DNA of 5,974 nt from an uncultured Lachnospiraceae bacterium (GTDB lineage: Bacteria; Bacillota_A; Clostridia; Lachnospirales; Lachnospiraceae), in assembly GCA_902766415.1 (NCBI GenBank), contig CACXDR010000053.1:1-5974 (forward strand), read 5' to 3'. Positions 1 to 5,169 of this stretch are shown in pieces (positions within the stretch are counted from its first letter, which is position 1; the number at the start of each line of letters is the position of its first letter). Below the pieces are notes generated by a model. It had not been told where the DNA came from and made no database searches. It worked only from the letters and a program-made list of their open reading frames with translations. The translations under genes were made by a program, and so were the position numbers.

Positions 1-1
1 A

Positions 2-1558
2 AGGGATTTTCACGAGGCAAGATGGGACGAGCCGGTCATCCTTGAGCTCGGAGAGCCGGGCCAGCGCGGCGTCCTCGTACCGGAGGCAGACCCTGAGATC
101 ATGGAAAAGACGGGGGACATGGATGCGCTGCTTCCTCTTAAGCTCCGCCGCAGAAACAGGCCGCGCCTTCCGGAGCTTTCCCAGATGCAGGTGCTCCGCC
201 ACTATATGCGCCTCTCACAGGAGGTGATCGGGACGGACATCAACATCGACATCGGGCTCGGGACCTGCACCATGAAGTACAGCCCGAAGATCAACGAGCA
301 GCTGGTCCGTTCGGAAAAGCTCCAGGAGCTCCACCCCTGCCAGGACGAAAGCACCGTCCAGGGGATCCTTGAGATCATGTACCGGACGGAGCAGTTTCTG
401 AAGGCAATCTCCGGCATGGACCGCGTGTGCCTTCAGCCCTCCGGCGGCTCCCAGGCGATCTTCTCGAACGTCCAGGTGATCCGCGCGTATCATGAGTCCC
501 GCGGCGAGGGGGCAAAAAGGAACGAGATCATCACGACCATGCTCTCCCACCCGGCGAATCCCGGCACGGCCGCCACGCTCGGCTACCGCGTCCTGACGCT
601 CATGCCGGGGCCGGACGGGCTCCCCGCGCCGGAGGATCTGAAGAAGCTCCTCTCGGAGCATACAGCGGGGCTCCTGATCACGAACCCGGAGGATACCGGC
701 ATCTACAACCCGAGGATCCGGGAATTCGTGGACCTGGTCCATGAGGCCGGCGGCCTCTGCGTTTACGACCAGGCGAACCAGAACGGGCTCTTCGGCATTA
801 CCCGCGCGGCGGATGCCGGCTTCGACATGTGCAGCTATAACCTTCACAAGTCGTTCTCATCGCCCCACGGCTGCCAGGGCCCGGGGACAGGGGCGCAGTG
901 CGTGAAGGAGTTCCTGGCGCCCTTCCTGCCGTCGCCCCGCGTCACGTTCGACGGACAGATGTACCACCTTGAGCAGGGCGGCCCGGAAAGCGTCGGGAAG
1001 CTCCGGAAGTTCTACGGGGTCCCCGCCGTCCTCGTACGCACCTACGCGTATATCCGGTCCCTCGGGCCGGACGGCCTTAAGGCGGTCAGCGAGACCGCGA
1101 TCCTGAACAACAACTACCTTATTAAAAAGCTCCTCGGGATCCCGGGCCTCTCCCTTCCTTACGGCAGCGGAAGGTTCCGCATGGAGCAGGCGCGCTTAAG
1201 CTGGGAGGAGCTTACAAAGGAGACCGGCGTCACGACGGACGATATCTGCAGGCGCATCGTGGATTACGGCTTCCAGGATTACTTCGCGAGCCACCATCCG
1301 CGTATCATTCCCGAGCCCTTTACGCCGGAGCCCGCGGAATCCTATTCGAAGGACGATATCGACGAGTTCATCGCCGCATTCCGCGCCATTGCGGAGGAGG
1401 CGCGTACCGACCCGGAGCTCGTGAAAACGGCGCCGCACAGGGCAGCGCTTTCCTCGCAGATCCACGAGGACTGGCTCGACTCCTGGGATCACTTCGCGAC
1501 GACCTGGCGCGCGTACAAAAAGCATAAGAAAAAGGAGGCGGAGGGCTCAGATATCTGA
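2..1558 (+). CDS. gcvPB: Glycine dehydrogenase (decarboxylating) subunit 2-like protein, 5' end outside window
   Basis: PLP-dependent half of a split P-protein of the glycine cleavage system, which in characterised members decarboxylates glycine and passes the aminomethyl group to lipoyl-GcvH in the cytosol. The frame is open from base 2, and the residues before the ATG at 101 (for example ELGEPGQRGVLVPE) match the family N-terminus, so the true start lies left of the window; 518 residues are visible. Family landmarks are GLGTCTMKYSPKIN (254-295), LQPSGGSQ, ITNPEDTG, then the PLP lysine in NLHKSF (Lys codon 848-850), followed by KFYGVPAVLVRTYAYIR and a C-terminal EPFTPEPAES segment. Several normally invariant stretches differ: the AHGTNPAS motif is SHPANPGT, the glycine-rich HGGGGPGSGP loop is HGCQGPGTGA, and the usual MHEF segment is not recognisable. 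A tail of about 30 residues rich in Trp and Lys follows the usual end. The fold assignment is secure; canonical activity is probable but unproven. A gcvPA gene would be expected just upstream. It converges on the radical SAM gene with a 12-bp overlap. Confidence 0.83.
   Translation, partial: RDFHEARWDEPVILELGEPGQRGVLVPEADPEIMEKTGDMDALLPLKLRRRNRPRLPELSQMQVLRHYMRLSQEVIGTDINIDIGLGTCTMKYSPKINEQLVRSEKLQELHPCQDESTVQGILEIMYRTEQFLKAISGMDRVCLQPSGGSQAIFSNVQVIRAYHESRGEGAKRNEIITTMLSHPANPGTAATLGYRVLTLMPGPDGLPAPEDLKKLLSEHTAGLLITNPEDTGIYNPRIREFVDLVHEAGGLCVYDQANQNGLFGITRAADAGFDMCSYNLHKSFSSPHGCQGPGTGAQCVKEFLAPFLPSPRVTFDGQMYHLEQGGPESVGKLRKFYGVPAVLVRTYAYIRSLGPDGLKAVSETAILNNNYLIKKLLGIPGLSLPYGSGRFRMEQARLSWEELTKETGVTTDDICRRIVDYGFQDYFASHHPRIIPEPFTPEPAESYSKDDIDEFIAAFRAIAEEARTDPELVKTAPHRAALSSQIHEDWLDSWDHFATTWRAYKKHKKKEAEGSDI
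1547..1558. repeat. 12-bp perfect palindrome holding both convergent stop codons
   Basis: TCAGATATCTGA is its own reverse complement. Read on plus it gives the last codons Ser-Asp-Ile-stop of the gcvPB-like gene; read on minus it gives Ser-Asp-Ile-stop of the radical SAM gene. The two genes therefore overlap tail to tail by exactly this palindrome. There is no T-run on either side, so it does not look like a terminator. Confidence 0.9.
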
Positions 1559-2452
1559 ACCGCCCCGCACTCCTGTCAGGTCAAAATCAGGGATAAAGCC
1601 GGTACCGGTGCTGGAGGGTTCCTGCACGTACCCGTTCATGAAGCCGCATTTATAAAGGAAGCGTTCCGCCCGCTCACGCTCTCTCACCGTGAGCGGGCGT
1701 TCCAGTTCCGGGGCGTCCGGATGGCTGTAGAGCGGCGTGTACTGGAACATGAGGCTTACCCACACGCCGGTCCCGAACTCCCTGCCGATCCGTTCGAGGA
1801 CCGAAAACGTATTCTTCAGGTGAAGCGGAAGCACAAGATGCCGGATCATGACGCCGCGCTGTATATGTCCCTTTTCATCGAGGACCGGATCCCCGCACTG
1901 CCGGAGCATCTCCCGCACCGCAGGGAAGGCTCTCTCCGGATAATCCGGCACCCCGGAAAAGCGCAGCCCCAGCGCTGCGTCCGCGTATTTGATATCCGGG
2001 AGCCAGACATCGACCAGGCCCTCCAGCGCCCGGACGGTTTCGGTCCGCTCGTACCCCGAGCTGTTCCAGAGGACCGGGATCCCCGGCCGGCGAAGCTTAA
2101 GCGCCTCGGCGACCTTGTCCGCCCAGTGGGTCGGCGTCACCAGGTTCAGGTTGTTCGCGCCCTGCTCCTCAAGCTCGCGGAAGATCTCCGCGAGCCGCCG
2201 GACAGAAATATCCTCGCCGAAGCCGCCGCGGCTGATCTCCATGTTCTGGCAGAAGACGCACCGCAGGCTGCAGCCGGAAAAAAAGACCGTGCCGCTGCCC
2301 TCGGTCCCGCTCACGCAGGGCTCCTCGCCGTAGTGCAGCGCCGCCCTTGCAATACGAACACGGGCGCCGCTTCCGCAGGCGCCCGTCCCGTTCACCCTGT
2401 CCGCGCCGCACATGCGCGGACAGAGCGTGCAGTTTTTCATATGATCCGTCAT
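1547..2452 (-). CDS. Radical SAM protein, PflA/PflX-like (COG1313 type)
   Basis: A 301-residue cytosolic iron-sulfur protein of the radical SAM superfamily, related to pyruvate formate-lyase activating enzymes but of the uncharacterised PflX-like branch; substrate unknown. The cluster-binding CxxxCxxC motif is CSLRCVFC (Cys61, Cys65, Cys68), preceded by VFFSG and followed by QNMEISR as is usual in this group. A second Cys set near the N-terminus (Cys8, Cys11, Cys15, Cys26, in [12 protein letters not shown]...GACG) is a family trait and could bind a further cluster or metal. NSSGYE (130-135), LPDIKYAD (151-158) and the C-terminal [11 protein letters not shown] are further family landmarks, and the length is normal. 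The start at 2452 overlaps the glnS stop as ATGA with only a weak ribosome binding site, suggesting translational coupling; the Met at 2440 is the alternative start. It is the last gene of its transcript and ends inside the 3' end of the gcvPB-like gene. Confidence 0.88.
   Translation of the reverse strand: MTDHMKNCTLCPRMCGADRVNGTGACGSGARVRIARAALHYGEEPCVSGTEGSGTVFFSGCSLRCVFCQNMEISRGGFGEDISVRRLAEIFRELEEQGANNLNLVTPTHWADKVAEALKLRRPGIPVLWNSSGYERTETVRALEGLVDVWLPDIKYADAALGLRFSGVPDYPERAFPAVREMLRQCGDPVLDEKGHIQRGVMIRHLVLPLHLKNTFSVLERIGREFGTGVWVSLMFQYTPLYSHPDAPELERPLTVRERERAERFLYKCGFMNGYVQEPSSTGTGFIPDFDLTGVRGGSDI
1667..1699. repeat. Perfect 12-bp inverted repeat inside the radical SAM gene
   Basis: CGCCCGCTCACG (1667-1678) and CGTGAGCGGGCG (1688-1699) are exact reverse complements separated by 9 bases. 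The hairpin would be very GC-rich and stable. It lies in coding sequence for the Arg/Glu-rich stretch [12 protein letters not shown], about 110 bases past the gcvPB-like stop codon. A 7-bp direct repeat GCGTTCC sits at 1661-1667 and 1697-1703, overlapping the arms. No T-run follows on either strand. Confidence 0.8.
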
Positions 2453-4158
2453 TTCTTCGCCGGGAGCTTGAAGGAGCTCTTGAGAGAGACGATCCGGTTG
2501 AATACCAGGTGCTCCGGCGTGGAATCCTTCGCGTCGACGCAGAAGAAGCCGTTTCTCACGAACTGGTAGCTGTCATAGCCCTTCGCACCCTCGAAGTTCG
2601 GCTCGAGATAGCACTCCTTCAGGACAGTCAGGGAATTCGGGTTCAGGTTCAGGTTGCCGTTCTCGTCAAGCTTGCCCTTCTCCTCGTCCACGATATTCTC
2701 GTAGAGGCGGCACTCCGCGGTGATGGCCGTCGGGGCGTTGACCCAGTGGATGGTGCCCTTGACCTTGCGTCCGGTAAAGCCGAGGCCGTTCTTCGTCTCG
2801 GGGTCGTAGGTGCAGTGCACTGCGGTGACCTTTCCGTTTTCGTCCTTGTCGACGCCGACGCACTTCACGAAGTACGCGCCCATGAGGCGGACCTCATTGC
2901 CCGGGAACAGGCGGAAGTACTTCTTCGGCGGCTCCTCCATGGAGTCCTCTTCCTCGATCCACAGCTCGCGGCTGAAGGGGATGGTGCGCTCGCCGAGGTC
3001 CGGGTTCTCAAGGTTGTTCGGCATGGGCAGATATTCCGTCTGGCCCTCGGGATAGTTGTCGATGATCAGCTTCAGCGGGTGCAGCACCGCCATCATGCGG
3101 GCGCGCTTCAGCTTCAGGTCCTCGCGGATGCAGTACTCGAGCATGGAGTAGTCGACCGACGAGTTCGCCTTGGAAACGCCGCAGAGCTCGACGAACTTCC
3201 GGATGGACTCCGGCGTATAGCCCCTTCTCCTCAGCGCGGCGATGGAAACAAGGCGCGGGTCGTCCCAGCCGTCCACGATGCCGTCCTCGACCAGCTTCTT
3301 GATGTAGCGCTTTCCGGTGACCACGTTCGTCAGGTACAGCTTCGCGAACTCGATCTGCCTCGGCGGCTCCTCGAACTCGCACTCGTTCACGACCCAGTCG
3401 TACAACGGGCGGTGGTCCTCAAATTCCAGCGTGCAGATGGAGTGCGTGATATGCTCGACCGCGTCCTCGATCGGATGCGCGAAGTCGTACATCGGGTAGA
3501 TGCACCACTTGTCGCCGGTGTTCTGGTGCGGCATATGCGCGATACGGTAGATGACCGGGTCCCTCATGTTGATGTTCGGGGAAGCCATGTCAATCTTCGC
3601 GCGGAGCACGCGCGCGCCGTCCGGGTAAACGCCCGCCTTCATCTCCTCAAAGAGACGGAGGTTCTCCTCGACGGAACGGTTCCTGTAGGGGCTCTCCTTG
3701 CCGGGCGTGTTGAAATCGCCGCGGTACTCGCGGATCTGGTCCGCGGTCAGGTCGCAGACGAACGCCTTGCCCTTCTTGATCAGCAGGACCGCGCATTCGT
3801 ACATGGTATCAAAATAGTCGGACGCGAAGAGGCACCTGTCCTCAAAATCCGCGCCGAGCCACTCCACGTCCCTCCTGATGGACTCGACGAACTCCCACTT
3901 CTCCTTCGTGGGATTCGTATCGTCGTAGCGGAGGTTGAACTTGCCGCCGTACTCCTGCGCCAGTCCGTAATTCAGAAGGATGGATTTCGCGTGCCCGATA
4001 TGCAGGTAGCCGTTCGGCTCCGGCGGGAACCTGGTCTGCACATGGGTGTAGCGCCCCTCCGCCAGATCCTTGTCGATCTCGATCTCAATAAAATTACGTT
4101 CCTTGCGCTCCGCCCCCTCTGTCTCAGATGAAGCCGAAGTCATGATCTCGTCACTCAT
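2449..4158 (-). CDS. glnS: Glutaminyl-tRNA synthetase
   Basis: A 569-residue class Ic aminoacyl-tRNA synthetase that charges tRNA-Gln with glutamine using ATP. The Rossmann-fold catalytic domain carries [13 protein letters not shown] (residues 44-56) with the HIGH ATP signature, then LRYDDTNP (77-84), [13 protein letters not shown] (221-233, ending in the GlnRS-type region that recognises the tRNA and amino acid), and GWDDPRL...[11 protein letters not shown] (297-319). The two beta-barrel anticodon-binding domains follow from about residue 350 to the end. The length is normal for bacterial GlnRS without an extra domain. The second signature, usually VMSKR, reads VTGKR here (280-284). The start at 4158 is set by GGGAGG seven to eight bases upstream; the Met at 4143 has no such site. 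It is the second gene of a probable acpP-glnS-radical SAM run and overlaps the next gene by four bases. Presence of GlnRS means direct glutaminylation rather than reliance on the GatCAB route alone. Confidence 0.97.
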   Translation of the reverse strand: MSDEIMTSASSETEGAERKERNFIEIEIDKDLAEGRYTHVQTRFPPEPNGYLHIGHAKSILLNYGLAQEYGGKFNLRYDDTNPTKEKWEFVESIRRDVEWLGADFEDRCLFASDYFDTMYECAVLLIKKGKAFVCDLTADQIREYRGDFNTPGKESPYRNRSVEENLRLFEEMKAGVYPDGARVLRAKIDMASPNINMRDPVIYRIAHMPHQNTGDKWCIYPMYDFAHPIEDAVEHITHSICTLEFEDHRPLYDWVVNECEFEEPPRQIEFAKLYLTNVVTGKRYIKKLVEDGIVDGWDDPRLVSIAALRRRGYTPESIRKFVELCGVSKANSSVDYSMLEYCIREDLKLKRARMMAVLHPLKLIIDNYPEGQTEYLPMPNNLENPDLGERTIPFSRELWIEEEDSMEEPPKKYFRLFPGNEVRLMGAYFVKCVGVDKDENGKVTAVHCTYDPETKNGLGFTGRKVKGTIHWVNAPTAITAECRLYENIVDEEKGKLDENGNLNLNPNSLTVLKECYLEPNFEGAKGYDSYQFVRNGFFCVDAKDSTPEHLVFNRIVSLKSSFKLPAKK

Positions 4159-4165
4159 AGTTCTC

Positions 4166-4171
4166 CCTCCC
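4166..4171 (-). promoter_or_regulatory. Ribosome binding site of glnS
   Basis: On the minus strand this reads GGGAGG, with GGAGG seven bases before the ATG at 4158. It supports that start over the internal Met five codons later. Confidence 0.75.
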
Positions 4172-4243
4172 GGCCCCGGCGGCGCTTTAAAACCGGCAGA
4201 AGCCTTACGTCCCGGGCCCTTTATACGATAAGCATAATATAAG

Positions 4244-4272
4244 ATTTTACCTTATCGGAGGCGTTTCCGCAA
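4244..4272 (-). promoter_or_regulatory. Candidate promoter for glnS
   Basis: Minus strand TTGCGG (4267-4272), 17-base spacer, TAAAAT (4244-4249). The -10 matches 5 of 6 consensus bases and the -35 only 3 of 6. It lies in a clearly AT-rich island (about 4221-4256) between acpP and glnS. Transcription would start near 4237 and leave a leader of about 79 bases. Other possible -10 boxes (TATATT, TATAAA) lie just downstream. The -10 is framed by inverted repeats: CGATAAG at 4226-4232 with CTTATCG at 4251-4257, and ATAAG at 4239-4243 with CTTAT at 4251-4255. Confidence 0.4.
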
Positions 4273-4281
4273 CCGAAAGGC

Positions 4282-4515
4282 TCAGTCGTCAAGCCCTTTA
4301 TCCCTGAGGAAATTCATGACGTCGCCGACCGTAGCCAGCTTCTCAAGCTCCTCCGTCGGGATCTCGATCCCGTATTCGTCCTCCATGGCCATGACGAGCT
4401 CAAAGAGATCCAGCGAATCCGCGCCGAGATCGTCCTTAAAGGAAGTCTCCTCCGTGATGGAAGCCTCGTCGGCGTTCAGCTGCTCGGCGATCATCGCCCT
4501 GATTTTATCAAACAT
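4282..4515 (-). CDS. acpP: Acyl carrier protein
   Basis: A 77-residue acidic protein that carries growing acyl chains on a phosphopantetheine arm during type II fatty acid synthesis in the cytosol. The attachment site is Ser34 within DDLGADSLDLFELVM, the canonical DSL motif at the start of helix II. Helix I (MFDKIRAMIAEQL), the EETSFKDDLGADS loop, and the EIPTEELEKLATVGDVMNFL helix III/IV region all fit the family, as does the length. The frame stays open to an ATG at 4548, but that would run translation through a strong AGGAGG site, so the start at 4515, which sits eight bases after that site, is chosen. No terminator is visible before glnS, 123 bases downstream, so cotranscription is possible. 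The gene stands alone without fab genes in the window, so a role in fatty acid synthesis rather than a secondary pathway is inferred from its housekeeping-type sequence. Confidence 0.95.
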   Translation of the reverse strand: MFDKIRAMIAEQLNADEASITEETSFKDDLGADSLDLFELVMAMEDEYGIEIPTEELEKLATVGDVMNFLRDKGLDD

Positions 4516-4523
4516 TATTCTTT

Positions 4524-4529
4524 CCTCCT
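4524..4529 (-). promoter_or_regulatory. Ribosome binding site of acpP
   Basis: A perfect AGGAGG on the minus strand, eight bases before the ATG at 4515. It decides the start of acpP against the longer frame beginning at 4548. Confidence 0.9.
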
Positions 4530-4571
4530 GAAAAATATGTCCCGGCACTGGTGGTTACCCGGACCGTTTTT

Positions 4572-4600
4572 AAAGTACCCCATACGAAGGTTTCCGTCAA
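4572..4600 (-). promoter_or_regulatory. Candidate promoter for acpP (TTGACG / TACTTT)
   Basis: Minus strand TTGACG (4595-4600, 5 of 6 to the -35 consensus), 17-base spacer, TACTTT (4572-4577, 3 of 6 to the -10). The start would fall near 4565, giving a leader of about 50 bases. It lies downstream of the terminator of the preceding small gene, where an acpP promoter is expected. It competes with the extended -10 at 4654-4662. Confidence 0.35.
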
Positions 4601-4620
4601 TAGTACAGGGCGCCTTTACC

Positions 4621-4652
4621 TAAAAAACAGGCAGGGAACATATGTCCCTGCC
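4621..4652 (-). terminator. Intrinsic terminator of the small Cys-rich gene
   Basis: Minus strand GGCAGGGA and TCCCTGCC form an 8-bp stem (4652-4645 with 4637-4630) around a 7-base loop, followed by TG and six Ts (4627-4622). The T-run exists only in the minus direction, so it ends transcripts coming from the 57-residue gene at 4722-4895 before acpP. Confidence 0.82.
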
Positions 4653-4653
4653 C

Positions 4654-4662
4654 ATTATATCA
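4654..4662 (-). promoter_or_regulatory. Candidate extended -10 promoter at the terminator
   Basis: Minus strand TGATATAAT is an exact TGnTATAAT extended -10. No good -35 is present at 16-18 bases (TTCCCG or similar). The predicted start is near 4647, inside the first arm of the terminator stem, with a leader of about 130 bases to acpP. Confidence 0.35.
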
Positions 4663-4721
4663 TCAGTCCCTCCCTGCGGGAAAGCCTGTAAAACGGTGGA
4701 TCTGAAGCATGAAAGTGGTCG

Positions 4722-4895
4722 TCAGTGAGCTGCAGTAGTGACTGCCGGACGGTTGATCCGGCGTTTTTCGGTGCATTCCGGGCAGCGTCCGCAGATCTTC
4801 AGATATGCGATCCTGCGCTCCTGCTCATAGCTGTTCCCCTCAACGCACGCTTCCGCGATGTGGCCGCAGCCGAAAAGAATTGTGTGTTTATCCAT
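4722..4895 (-). CDS. Small Cys-rich zinc-ribbon-like protein, function unknown
   Basis: A 57-residue protein beginning MDKHTILFGCGH. It has Cys and His in GCGH (residues 9-12), Cys17, and a C-terminal knuckle CGRCPEC (Cys38, Cys41, Cys44), which together suggest one zinc site built from the GCGH segment and CPEC. The pattern of a CGH near the N-terminus, then ERRIAYLK, then a CPEC about 30 residues later resembles small zinc-ribbon-like hypothetical proteins seen in Firmicute genomes and phages; this resemblance is from memory and no function is known. Reality of the gene is supported by a well-placed AAGGTGA site, a TATAAT-containing promoter 27 or so bases upstream, and an intrinsic terminator about 70 bases after the stop. 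It forms a single-gene unit between malic enzyme and acpP. The last dozen residues (INRPAVTTAAH) look unstructured. Confidence 0.75.
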   Translation of the reverse strand: MDKHTILFGCGHIAEACVEGNSYEQERRIAYLKICGRCPECTEKRRINRPAVTTAAH

Positions 4896-4901
4896 AGTCG
4901 T

Positions 4902-4908
4902 TCACCTT
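4902..4908 (-). promoter_or_regulatory. Ribosome binding site of the small Cys-rich gene
   Basis: Minus strand AAGGTGA, six bases before the ATG at 4895. It fixes the start of this short gene. Confidence 0.7.
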
Positions 4909-4921
4909 CCCTTTCACTTCT

Positions 4922-4950
4922 ATTATAAATGGGACGCAAGGGAAAGTGAA
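4922..4950 (-). promoter_or_regulatory. Promoter of the small Cys-rich gene
   Basis: Minus strand TTCACT (4945-4950, 4 of 6), 17-base spacer, TATAAT (4922-4927, 6 of 6). The start near 4915 gives a short leader of about 20 bases with the ribosome binding site at its centre. Confidence 0.65.
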
Positions 4951-5032
4951 CGAAAGCTTCGTCGTAAAGTTAACAAACTTTTCACAGGACGCAGTCTGTT
5001 TTTGTAGGCAAAATGCCGTCCCGTCAAATGGC

Positions 5033-5059
5033 ATGTCGTTTTATTCTATGTCGTTTTAT
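5033..5059. repeat. 12-bp direct repeat, 15-bp period
   Basis: ATGTCGTTTTAT occurs exactly at 5033-5044 and again at 5048-5059, with three bases between. It lies in noncoding sequence. Function unknown. Confidence 0.7.
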
Positions 5060-5086
5060 GGACATTTTTCGGAAATCAAACCGGAA

Positions 5087-5111
5087 CCGCACAGTTTTCC
5101 GCACATGTTTT
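5087..5111. repeat. Imperfect tandem repeat
   Basis: CCGCACAGTTTT (5087-5098) is followed directly by CCGCACATGTTTT (5099-5111), differing by one inserted base. It is noncoding and short, and may be chance. Confidence 0.45.
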
Positions 5112-5169
5112 GTGATTTTGAATAAAAACACACGCCTCCCTGCCCGCGGGATGTCCGCTCCGGACGGAC

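Larger units (their letters stand above)
4899..4952. repeat. Inverted repeat around the promoter of the small Cys-rich gene
   Basis: CGTTCACCTTCCC (4899-4911) and GGGAAAGTGAACG (4940-4952) are reverse complements at 12 of 13 positions, 28 bases apart. One arm covers the ribosome binding site, the other the -35 box, and the -10 box lies between. A further TTCACTT at 4913-4919 repeats the core of the arm. It could be an operator for a repressor; which one cannot be told. Confidence 0.55.
4953..5169. other. AT-rich intergenic stretch between malic enzyme and the small gene
   Basis: I see no gene here. Just after the malic enzyme stop, the minus strand has a 5-bp stem (GTCCG 5165-5169/5153-5157 region) and a GC-rich stretch, followed by five Ts at 5128-5124 (GTGTTTTTATT); this is at best a weak terminator. 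Further on are two pairs of direct repeats (5033-5059 and 5087-5111) and a 5-bp ATGCC/GGCAT hairpin at about 5013-5034. The base composition is distinctly lower in GC than in the flanking genes. Confidence 0.5.

Noticed and set aside
215..847. Minus-strand open frame opposite the GcvPB-like gene
   Set aside because: Shadow frame with no family features; the plus strand carries conserved PLP-enzyme motifs.
101..1558. ATG at 101 as the start of the GcvPB-like gene
   Set aside because: The frame is open back to base 2 and the upstream residues match the family N-terminus, so the gene begins outside the window.
1962..1979. CGCAGC/GCTGCG hairpin followed by TTTT on the minus strand
   Set aside because: Lies inside the radical SAM gene, the stem is only 6 bp and the T-run only four; likely a by-product of codons for Ala-Ala-Leu-Gly-Leu-Arg.
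1721..2569. Plus-strand open frame opposite the radical SAM gene
   Set aside because: Shadow frame; the minus strand has the CxxxCxxC motif and family C-terminus.
2347..4131. Long plus-strand open frame of 594 codons opposite glnS
   Set aside because: Antisense shadow of a GC-rich gene; composition is dominated by Val, Leu, Arg and Asp with no recognisable domain, while the minus strand encodes a clear GlnRS.
4159..4281. T-box leader upstream of glnS
   Set aside because: The whole gap is 123 bases and the likely leader about 79; there is no room for stem I plus antiterminator and no T-box sequence is seen.
4282..4548. 88-residue version of acyl carrier protein
   Set aside because: Its extra 11 residues translate through a perfect AGGAGG site; the start at 4515 fits ACP length and spacing.
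4573..4609. AGTACC-like half sites upstream of acpP resembling a FapR-type fatty acid regulator site
   Set aside because: The two AGTAC copies are direct, not inverted, and are 28 bases apart, unlike the compact FapR palindrome.
4725..4928. Plus-strand open frame over the small Cys-rich gene
   Set aside because: No ribosome binding site or family likeness; the minus strand has promoter, ribosome binding site, Cys motifs and terminator.
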